NCBI GenBank assembly: GCA_002299495.1
Contig: DBNZ01000199.1
Coordinates: 8,332-29,998, forward strand
Source of the DNA: Methylococcaceae bacterium UBA659
GTDB taxonomy: Bacteria; Pseudomonadota; Gammaproteobacteria; Methylococcales; Methylomonadaceae
DNA: 21,667 bases
Direction of reading: 5' to 3'
Below the pieces are notes generated by a model, which was given only the letters and a program-made list of their open reading frames with translations, searched no databases and was not told the DNA's origin. The position numbers were made by a program, and so were the translations under genes. Each line of letters opens with the position of its first letter. Position 1 is the stretch's first letter. Shown here one piece after another: positions 16,130 to 21,667 of this stretch.

Positions 16130-16732
16130 CTATTTACCGCACAAAGAAATCCTGATTAAGGCGGCTAACCCTTTCATTTTTTTCAACAAACTCGGCGGCT
16201 GACGCAACCTCTGATGGCCGGGCAACAGCTGGCCCCTGGCCAGTTTGCCTATTTTCCGTTTTACGGCGGGATCCAGTTTGCCGTCGGCGGCCAATTCAAA
16301 AAACAAAGCCTTCACGTTGCCCAAATCAAAAAAGTCCCGTTGCCATTCCCATTGATAATGGCCGCCATAACGGAACCAGGAGCCACCAATCCCGGCGACT
16401 TCATAATGTTCTCCGTCTTCGCGCAACGCGGGCGAGACCTGCCGCCAAAGGCCGATCACTTCGCCCAGTTTTTCGTCGATTAAAATGCGGTGGTAGGGAT
16501 AACGCCATTGTTCAAATCCCTGCATTTGCACGCCTAACGCCCATTCTTCTATTTCTTTGCGGTTGCGGGCGACAAATTCTTCGTTAGGGCCGATATTCCA
16601 GCGGTACTCGGCATTGTCGGTGTACATGGCGCCCAAGTATTTAGGCCAGTCGCCTTCTTGTTCGGCATCACGGTTCGCCTGTAGCCAACGCTGCACCATT
16701 TCTTCAAGTTCTGCTCTAGGATATGCGGCCAT
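16130..16732 (-). CDS. NTF2/SnoaL-fold protein in the sterol operon, function unknown
   Basis: The protein has 200 residues. The first ~140 look like a cone-shaped NTF2/SnoaL-like domain: helix ELEEMVQRWLQANRDAEQEGDWPKYLGAMYTD split by the usual bend, then strands rich in Trp/Tyr (AEYRWN, EVIGLWRQVS, GIGGSWFRYGGHYQWEWQRDFFD). A basic helical tail ends KKMKGLAALIRISLCGK and might touch the membrane. The fold includes ketosteroid isomerase, limonene-epoxide hydrolase and SnoaL cyclases. However, the KSI residues Tyr14 and Asp38 align with Trp16 and Trp36 here, so it is not a classical KSI. It starts 12 bases after cyp51 with a good ribosome site (GAGGA) and ends 74 bases before the cyclase ATG. 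Co-transcription suggests a role in sterol modification or binding. Confidence 0.8.
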   Translation of the reverse strand: MAAYPRAELEEMVQRWLQANRDAEQEGDWPKYLGAMYTDNAEYRWNIGPNEEFVARNRKEIEEWALGVQMQGFEQWRYPYHRILIDEKLGEVIGLWRQVSPALREDGEHYEVAGIGGSWFRYGGHYQWEWQRDFFDLGNVKALFFELAADGKLDPAVKRKIGKLARGQLLPGHQRLRQPPSLLKKMKGLAALIRISLCGK

Positions 16733-16744
16733 GCCGGGTCCTCG

Positions 16745-18403
16745 TTAGTTGGGTTTGATTTTGATGGCTTGGGTCGGGCAATATTTTTCTGCTTGCCGGG
16801 CTTTGGCCAGCAAAGCTAGGGATGGGTTTTCTTGCAACAAGGTCAGGCCGCCGGCTGCGTCCAGATAAAAAAGCTCCGGCGCTTCAGCCATGCAAGTGGC
16901 GTGGCCTTGGCACAATTCCCGGTCGATATTTATATGGAAAGTGCTTTCTTTTGTCATGCCGGCTTGAACGGGATGGCTTTCCACCGCTGCGGGCACTGGT
17001 GCATGGGTAGGTTGGCGCTTGACATAACGGATCCGGCAGGGGGAAGCCGGTTGCACCACCATTTGGGTGAAATCGTCCTGGTAACTGTCCTTATCATCGA
17101 CCAGCTCGAAGGTATAGCGGCGCAACAGGATGCAAAAAATCGCTTTGAGCTGCAACAGGGCGAAGGCGTTGCCGCTGCATTTGTGCTTGCCACCGCCAAA
17201 GGCAATCCAGCTAAAGGGTAGCGCGTCTTCCTGGCGCTGTCTGGTGTAACGGTCGGGATCAAATTTTTCCGGGTCAGGGAACACCTCGGCGATGCGGTGC
17301 GAGACCCTAGGCGACGTGCAGAGGTATTTCCCCGCTTTGACCGTGTAGCCTTTAAAATGAAAATCCTGCATCACTTTTCGGATCAGGAAAATCAGCGGCG
17401 GATGCAGGCGCAACACTTCTTTGATGATATTTTCCAGCAGCGGGATTTCGCGTAATGACTGGAAAGTCACTTCGCCATCGGAGCCAAAAAGTTGGTCCAG
17501 TTCGGTGAGCGCCGCTTGCATGACTTCCGGCCGGCGCGTCAGCTCTAGCAGGGTCCAGGCGGCCGTGCCGGCGGTGGTGTGATGACCGGCGAAAATGGTG
17601 CCAATTAACATGCCGGTGATCTCATGCGCCGATAGCGCGGCGCCATCGTCGTATTTGGCATCGATCAGCATCTGAAAAGCATCCTCGCTTTTTTCGGCTT
17701 TTTGCGCCCGTTTAGCAATGATGCCGGTGACCAATTCCTGCAACCTGGCTCGTGCCTTGTCCCGGCGCCGGAACACCGGCAAGGGTAGGTAGGGGAAAAC
17801 GAAAGCCAAAGGGTTCACGCCTTGCTCAAGGTCATGATAAATCTGGGCGAATTCTGCGTTGAGTTGGTAACGGAATTCGTCGCCCAACAAGCAGTGGCTG
17901 GAGGTGTAAATGGTGAGTTCTTTCATGAACGCCAATAAATCGATTTCGCCCGTTTCGCCCCAGTCGGCGATCATTTGTTCGACTTCCTGGACGATGACTT
18001 GGGCATAGCCGCGCATGGGTTTGTCGCGCAACACCGGCATCAGCATTTTTAGCTGTTGGTCTTTTTTATGCGGCGGCGCATCGAACACCACGCCTTTGCC
18101 AAAGATCGGCGTCATGATCTTGTAGGCTTGGCTTTGGTCTAGCTGGGCATCGGGCGCACGAAAAAACGCTGCGTTCGCCTCTGGCCCGGTCAGCAACACC
18201 ATTTTTTGATGGAACATCCGGAATTCCCCGATTTCACCTAGGGTTTGTCGAAGTTTCATCAGGTAGGCAAACGGATTTTTGCCAAATTCGAGCATATTTC
18301 CCAGGATCGGCAGGGCACCAGGCATTTTCGGTGGCTCCTTGCGGGTAGGTGCATTTTTTCCGATTTTCGTCGATGTCTTCATGTTCTCTGGGAATTTAAG
18401 CAT
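16745..18403 (-). CDS. cyp51: CYP51 sterol 14-alpha-demethylase fused to ferredoxin
   Basis: This 552-residue fusion oxidatively removes the C-14 methyl of lanosterol-type sterols. P450 part: B'-region TPIFGKGVVFDAP (98-110), I-helix AGHHTTAGT (272-280) with the His-Thr characteristic of CYP51, K-helix EVLR (329-332), and haem loop FGGGKHKCSG with Cys409. A Pro/Ala/Val linker (about 462-488) joins a C-terminal [3Fe-4S]-type ferredoxin: Cys498-x5-Cys504 and Cys542-Pro, too few cysteines for 4Fe-4S. This CYP51-ferredoxin arrangement is known from M. capsulatus. It is the first gene of the cyp51-NTF2-cyclase-monooxygenase run. A second ATG eight codons in (MKTSTKIG) is an equally plausible start. 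Confidence 0.96.
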   Translation of the reverse strand: MLKFPENMKTSTKIGKNAPTRKEPPKMPGALPILGNMLEFGKNPFAYLMKLRQTLGEIGEFRMFHQKMVLLTGPEANAAFFRAPDAQLDQSQAYKIMTPIFGKGVVFDAPPHKKDQQLKMLMPVLRDKPMRGYAQVIVQEVEQMIADWGETGEIDLLAFMKELTIYTSSHCLLGDEFRYQLNAEFAQIYHDLEQGVNPLAFVFPYLPLPVFRRRDKARARLQELVTGIIAKRAQKAEKSEDAFQMLIDAKYDDGAALSAHEITGMLIGTIFAGHHTTAGTAAWTLLELTRRPEVMQAALTELDQLFGSDGEVTFQSLREIPLLENIIKEVLRLHPPLIFLIRKVMQDFHFKGYTVKAGKYLCTSPRVSHRIAEVFPDPEKFDPDRYTRQRQEDALPFSWIAFGGGKHKCSGNAFALLQLKAIFCILLRRYTFELVDDKDSYQDDFTQMVVQPASPCRIRYVKRQPTHAPVPAAVESHPVQAGMTKESTFHINIDRELCQGHATCMAEAPELFYLDAAGGLTLLQENPSLALLAKARQAEKYCPTQAIKIKPN

Positions 18404-18986
18404 GGCATGACGCCTCTGTTAGGAGAATGTTGTAAAATCACAAAAGTATTGACGGTAGGCGCAACAATAATGCTTTTTAGCAACATTCCATTTTACCCGT
18501 GGTAAGGTTCCTATACAAAATGTTCTTTGCATAAATTTCAATTTAATTGCAATTTGAGGAACTTACAAAACATATTAAAGCGAGCTGAATTAGCAGCCAG
18601 AAAAATGATAAAACAGAAGCGCCAAAAATCAAATTTTATCAAAGACATGAACAGGTTGCGAGAGACATCGGATGCCTATCCAATAATTGAAAAATCCGTT
18701 TACACAAAATTCGGGACACTCTCGCGCGTTACTTTGGAATGACTTGCTTGAACGCCCGCCCCAACCAGTCGCTCTTGGCGTTTTTCAATTGGTTTACGGG
18801 TAAGCCGCCTTCGGTTTTTCCCGTTTTCACGAACTGCCGTCATACTCCCGCCACCACCATTCGGCGGCGTACCAGCGCGTTACTGAAGGTAAATTGGCAA
18901 CGCCCAAAATCGCCGATTTTTGGAACATAGCTTTTAAATCGTTAAAGTCAGCATCAGATAGGCGGTAACGGTATCGCGGCCTGCGG
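18404..18986. other. Degraded intergenic region upstream of cyp51
   Basis: I find no firm gene here. The part next to cyp51 (18404-18530) is AT-rich and must hold the cyp51 promoter on the - strand; TTGAAA with a poor TATAGG is visible but not convincing. A 71-codon + strand ORF (18527-18742, TTG start, no ribosome site, Lys/Arg-rich) runs through a possible IS end and is probably not a gene. On the - strand, 18827-18970 encodes protein-like but startless sequence (DFNDLKAMFQKSAILGVANL, then AAEWWWREYDGSS). It is followed, after a frame change, by VKTGKTEGGLPVNQLKNAKS and WLGRAFKQVIPK, which looks like the remains of a gene. Confidence 0.5.
18698..18724 (-). repeat. Possible solitary IS256-type terminal inverted repeat
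   Basis: On the - strand this reads CGAGAGTGTCCCGAATTTTG followed by TGTAAAC, which resembles the outer end of IS256-family insertion sequences (GAGTGTCC...TTTTGTGTAAA). No matching second end and no transposase are found in the window, so this would be a remnant. The resemblance is from memory of the family and is short. Confidence 0.35.
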
Positions 18987-19607
18987 TCAGGACGGGAACA
19001 AAGCCTGATAAGCGCGGGCGGCCTGTTCCGGGTCTGTCTGATCGTACAAACCACCGATCACCGCCAGCAAATTCGCCCCGGTCGCCAACAAACCGGCGCC
19101 GTTTTCCGGCAGGATGCCGCCGATGGCGACTATCGGCAGCGACAGCTCTTGCTTGGCTTGGTGCAAGGTGGCCAGTTTTGCCGGGGCGGCCAAGGGTTTG
19201 GAAGTGGACGGAAAAAACCGGCCAAAGGCGACATAATCGGCGCCGCACCGCACCGCTTCCCTGGCTCGATCTAAGCTGTTGTAGCAGGACACGCCGATGA
19301 TCGCCGCCGCACCTAAACACTTGCGGGCGTGGTGGATTTCGCCATCATCCTTGCCCAGATGCACTCCGGCGGCGCCGACTTGGGCGGCCAAGCCAATATC
19401 GTCGTTGATGATCAATGGCGCATTTTGGCGGTGGCATAATTCGGCTAGGGCGGTCGCCCAGGCCAGCGCGTCGTGTGGCTGTTTGTTGCGGTATTGCACC
19501 AGCACCGCGCCGCCACGGATCACGGCGGCGACATCCGCCAACACCGTTGCCAAGGTTTTGTTTTCGGTTTGGGTGATGGCGTAAAGGCCACTGCGCGGGC
19601 AGTTCAT
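18987..19607 (-). CDS. thiE: Thiamine-phosphate synthase
   Basis: ThiE joins HMP-pyrophosphate and the thiazole phosphate to give thiamine phosphate. The protein is a 206-residue TIM barrel, the usual length. Visible motifs are QYRNK (38-42), IINDD (66-70), GVHLGKDD (81-88), the YVAFGRFFPSTSKP loop that binds the thiazole phosphate, and PIVAIGGI before the C-terminal phosphate-binding glycines. Its ATG overlaps the thiD stop (ATGA), so the two are translationally coupled. No TPP riboswitch is seen upstream of the pair. Confidence 0.95.
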   Translation of the reverse strand: MNCPRSGLYAITQTENKTLATVLADVAAVIRGGAVLVQYRNKQPHDALAWATALAELCHRQNAPLIINDDIGLAAQVGAAGVHLGKDDGEIHHARKCLGAAAIIGVSCYNSLDRAREAVRCGADYVAFGRFFPSTSKPLAAPAKLATLHQAKQELSLPIVAIGGILPENGAGLLATGANLLAVIGGLYDQTDPEQAARAYQALFPS

Positions 19608-20395
19608 AATTCATCCTCCATCCAAAAAAACCGGTTCGGGTTATGCTGGCCTTTTCCGGGTTTGTAAGCGCTGTTCAGGGCATTCCAGGTGTATTCCTGC
19701 GCTTCCATGACCGCCTGCACCGGCTCTAAGCCATGCGCGATCAAGGCGGCGATGCTGGTCGCCAAGGTACAACCGGAGCCGTGGTAGCTGTGTGGCAGGC
19801 GGTCCCAGGTATAGGTTTCCCAGAGCCGGTTATCATGAAAAAGCCGGTTGTCGACCGTTGGCGTGTGTTCGTGGGCGCCGGTTATCAGCACATAACCACA
19901 ACCCTTAGCCAGCAAATCCAGGCCACACTCATCCAGCCCTTCTTGCTTGGCCAATTGCCGCGCTTCATGGCTGTTAGGGGTCAATACTGTCACGCTTGGC
20001 AGCAGTAAATCATGGATGGCATCCACTAACCGGTTGCTGGATAATTCCGCGCCGCCGCCCGCCGCCAAAACCGGATCAAGCACCACCGGAATATCGGGGT
20101 ATTGTTTCAGCACCGCATAAATCGCTAAAGCGGTTTCATGATGGCCGATCAGCCCGATTTTGATGGCGTCGACGTCAAAGTCGTCCAGCAAGGTCTTCGC
20201 TTGGCTGATGATCTGTTCCGGTTGCTGCGGCAGCAGTTTTTTTACATTGCGGCTGTCTTGCTCGGTCAAGGCCGTAATCACGCTGGCGGCATGGCACTGG
20301 TGGCTGACCAGGGTTTCGATGTCGGCCTGCACGCCGGCGCCGCCGCTAGGATCATGGCCGGAAAAACAAAGTACAATCGGGCGGTTTTTAAGCAT
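19604..20395 (-). CDS. thiD: Hydroxymethylpyrimidine/phosphomethylpyrimidine kinase
   Basis: ThiD phosphorylates HMP and HMP-phosphate to the pyrophosphate used by ThiE. It is a 263-residue ribokinase-fold protein. Motifs are SGHDPSGGAGVQAD (12-25, with the substrate Asp), TALTEQDS with the HMP-binding Gln46, KIGLIG, and the anion-hole/catalytic HGSGCTLATSIAA. The divergent gene dnaQ starts 82 bases away. The pair thiD-thiE is a common arrangement. The start ATG has AAGGTG about 11 bases upstream. Confidence 0.95.
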   Translation of the reverse strand: MLKNRPIVLCFSGHDPSGGAGVQADIETLVSHQCHAASVITALTEQDSRNVKKLLPQQPEQIISQAKTLLDDFDVDAIKIGLIGHHETALAIYAVLKQYPDIPVVLDPVLAAGGGAELSSNRLVDAIHDLLLPSVTVLTPNSHEARQLAKQEGLDECGLDLLAKGCGYVLITGAHEHTPTVDNRLFHDNRLWETYTWDRLPHSYHGSGCTLATSIAALIAHGLEPVQAVMEAQEYTWNALNSAYKPGKGQHNPNRFFWMEDEL

Positions 20396-20405
20396 CAGTA
20401 TTTAC

Positions 20406-20448
20406 ACCTTAGTAAGGTACGCATTTATGCCCTTGGCTACCGCGTACC
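20406..20448. promoter_or_regulatory. Palindromes in the thiD/dnaQ divergent promoter region
   Basis: A perfect 13-base palindrome ACCTTAGTAAGGT (20406-20418) and an overlapping 7-bp inverted repeat GGTACGC (20416-20422) / GCGTACC (20442-20448) lie between the two divergent starts. They could be an operator or a leader hairpin for thiD, or chance. No consensus promoter was identified with confidence. Confidence 0.25.
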
Positions 20449-20477
20449 GTGTTTTTGCATCTACCTATTCGGATTTC

Positions 20478-21194
20478 ATGCCACATCACGCTCAAACCCG
20501 CCAAATCATGCTCGACACCGAAACCACCGGCATTAATCCCCAAGACGGCCACCGCATCATCGAGATTGGCTGCGTGGAAATGATCCAGCGCCGACTGACC
20601 GGAAAAACTTTCCATGTATACCTTAATCCCGGGCGCGACATCGACCCGGGCGCTATCGCCATCCACGGTATCAGCAATGAGTTTTTGCACGATAAACCGC
20701 TGTTCAAGGATATAGCCGAGGATTTTCTTCGCTTTGTCAAAGATGCCGAGCTGATCATCCATAACGCGCCGTTTGACGTCGGTTTTCTTGACCATGAGCT
20801 GGCATTGTTGGCCGAACCGCTACGCATGGCCGATGTTTGCGACGTATTTGACACCTTGGCTTTCGCCCGGAAAAAACATCCTGGGCAACGCAATAGCCTG
20901 GATGCGCTGTGCAAACGCTATAACGTTGACAACAGCCCCCGCGACCTGCACGGGGCGTTGTTGGACGCACAAATTTTGGCCAATGTGTATTTGTTGATGA
21001 CGGGCGGACAGTTTTCACTGTTGGACGAACACTCTGCAAGCCCATCAAAAACCACCGCTGAACGCGGTAAACCTCAAGCCAAACAGCGTCCCGCTCTGAA
21101 AATAATCCAATGCAACGGGGAGCAGCTAACAGAACACGAGCAACGCCTACAAGCCATTGCCAAAGAAGCGGGCCGCTGCCTGTGGTTGGAATAA
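20478..21194 (+). CDS. dnaQ: DNA polymerase III epsilon subunit (3'-5' proofreading exonuclease)
   Basis: This is the DEDDh exonuclease that proofreads for the replicative polymerase. From the ATG at 20478 the protein is 238 residues, near the E. coli length of 243, and starts MPHHAQTRQIMLDTETTG, parallel to E. coli DnaQ. Motifs are Exo I DTETTG (Asp13, Glu15), Exo II in IIHNAPFDVGFLDHEL, and Exo III HGALLDAQIL (His and Asp). A C-terminal tail after the nuclease domain (from about residue 180) would bind the alpha subunit. The frame stays open back to 20160, but that extension runs antisense through thiD and is rejected. The ribosome site is weak. Confidence 0.95.
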   Translation: MPHHAQTRQIMLDTETTGINPQDGHRIIEIGCVEMIQRRLTGKTFHVYLNPGRDIDPGAIAIHGISNEFLHDKPLFKDIAEDFLRFVKDAELIIHNAPFDVGFLDHELALLAEPLRMADVCDVFDTLAFARKKHPGQRNSLDALCKRYNVDNSPRDLHGALLDAQILANVYLLMTGGQFSLLDEHSASPSKTTAERGKPQAKQRPALKIIQCNGEQLTEHEQRLQAIAKEAGRCLWLE

Positions 21195-21289
21195 GCATCA
21201 TTAACCTGGCCATCTAAGAACCTGGTTTCACCGCTGCTATGCCGTCTTATGGCTTACGTTTCACCGTGCGCCTCGGCAACTGCCTGCGT

Positions 21290-21331
21290 CGCCTACTGTG
21301 GGCGCTCTCGATCGCGGTTTCAGACGCGATT
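21290..21331. repeat. Palindromic dispersed repeat, copy 2
   Basis: This is the second copy of the element at 5515-5554, in the same orientation: CGCCTACTGT, GGGCG, CTCTCGATCG, then CGGTTTCAGACGCGATT. Here the distal part forms a perfect 6-bp stem (ATCGCG 21311-21316 / CGCGAT 21325-21330). In copy 1 the same positions can pair with two G-U wobbles, so the stem appears to be maintained. The 11-bp palindrome of copy 1 is not conserved on this side. Confidence 0.65.
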
Positions 21332-21568
21332 CTACTTCCTTATACGTTACGCATGGACAGAGAAATTATAACCTAGCTGTTAAAATACCCAAACCAGCCG
21401 CCACCGGAAGGCTCGTTTATGATCAGGACAATCACCCGCCCTAGCACCGCCCGTTGCACATCACAGGGCGCGAAAATACACGCGCCGGATTATCAGTCCG
21501 CCCGGCAAAAATGCAGAGGCGTTTTATATTGACGATAGGATTTTCCAAGCCGCAGAAATCGGTAGGAT

Positions 21569-21592
21569 TCATGCAAAAACAGCATGATTTTT
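21569..21592 (+). terminator. Weak terminator-like hairpin
   Basis: TCATGC (21569-21574) and GCATGA (21582-21587) form a 6-bp stem with a 7-base loop, followed by TTTTT. The stem is short and only half GC, and it lies 375 bases after dnaQ, so it may belong to another transcript or be chance. Confidence 0.25.
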
Positions 21593-21667
21593 GGCGAAGG
21601 CGTTGAATAAAGTTTTTAATTGCATACGATAAGCTTCTCTAGGTTATTTCAGGCTTTAGAAAATTCT

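Larger units (their letters stand above)
21195..21667. other. Non-coding region downstream of dnaQ
   Basis: No ORF is worth calling in these 473 bases. They hold the second copy of the palindromic repeat (21290-21331) and a weak terminator-like hairpin (21569-21592). The last 60 bases are AT-rich and may lead into a gene beyond the window. Confidence 0.5.

Noticed and set aside
16130..16732. Calling the NTF2-fold protein a ketosteroid isomerase
   Set aside because: The catalytic Tyr14 and Asp38 positions are both Trp in the alignment, so the fold alone does not justify the enzyme name.
20160..20477. N-terminal extension of dnaQ by about 106 residues
   Set aside because: It runs antisense through thiD; the ATG at 20478 gives the standard DnaQ N-terminus and length.
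20396..20477. TPP riboswitch upstream of thiD-thiE
   Set aside because: The 82-base gap is too short and lacks the conserved CUGAGA and related thi-box segments.
1..21667. CRISPR arrays, tRNA or rRNA genes, prophage
   Set aside because: No regularly spaced repeats, no tRNA-like cloverleaf and no phage genes were seen on reading both strands.

Overview
The window most likely comes from a gammaproteobacterial methanotroph of the order Methylococcales. The evidence is a sterol pathway of the type known from Methylococcus capsulatus: a CYP51 sterol 14-demethylase fused to a [3Fe-4S]-type ferredoxin, squalene monooxygenase, an oxidosqualene cyclase with the DCTAE motif, a Rieske/NAD-dependent C-4 demethylation pair (SdmA/SdmB) and a three-part sterol transporter (BstA/B/C). 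The ThiD, ThiE and DnaQ proteins are of ordinary proteobacterial type. Species cannot be named from the sequence alone.

Layout. (1) Bases 1-4446, + strand: the end of a bacterial V/A-type ATPase operon, in the order I (C-terminal part), K, E, DUF2764 (C-like), A. Subunits B and D are not in the window and are expected to its left. A two-domain GNAT acetyltransferase (4477-5328) follows. (2) Bases 5329-5560: REP-like palindromic repeats, which also supply the last codons of bstC. (3) Bases 5487-18403, all on the - strand: a nearly uninterrupted sterol locus, read from right to left as cyp51-ferredoxin, NTF2/SnoaL-fold protein, oxidosqualene cyclase, squalene monooxygenase, a 281-bp gap, sdmB, sdmA, bstA, bstB, bstC. 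(4) Bases 18404-18986: a degraded stretch with no firm gene and a possible solitary IS256-type end. (5) Bases 18987-20395, - strand: thiD-thiE, overlapping by 4 bases. (6) Bases 20478-21194, + strand: dnaQ, divergent from thiD. (7) Bases 21195-21667: non-coding, with a second copy of the REP-like repeat.

How the genes work together. Squalene monooxygenase makes 2,3-oxidosqualene, the cyclase folds it to a lanosterol-type tetracycle, CYP51-ferredoxin removes the C-14 methyl, SdmA oxidises a C-4 methyl, and SdmB decarboxylates/oxidises at C-4/C-3. BstA (inner-membrane RND pump), BstB (periplasmic binding protein) and BstC (predicted outer-membrane lipoprotein) then move the sterol to the outer membrane. 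The least explained member is the NTF2-fold protein between CYP51 and the cyclase. Its fold family includes ketosteroid isomerases, but the classical KSI catalytic residues are absent, so it is the best candidate here for an undescribed sterol-modifying or sterol-binding step.
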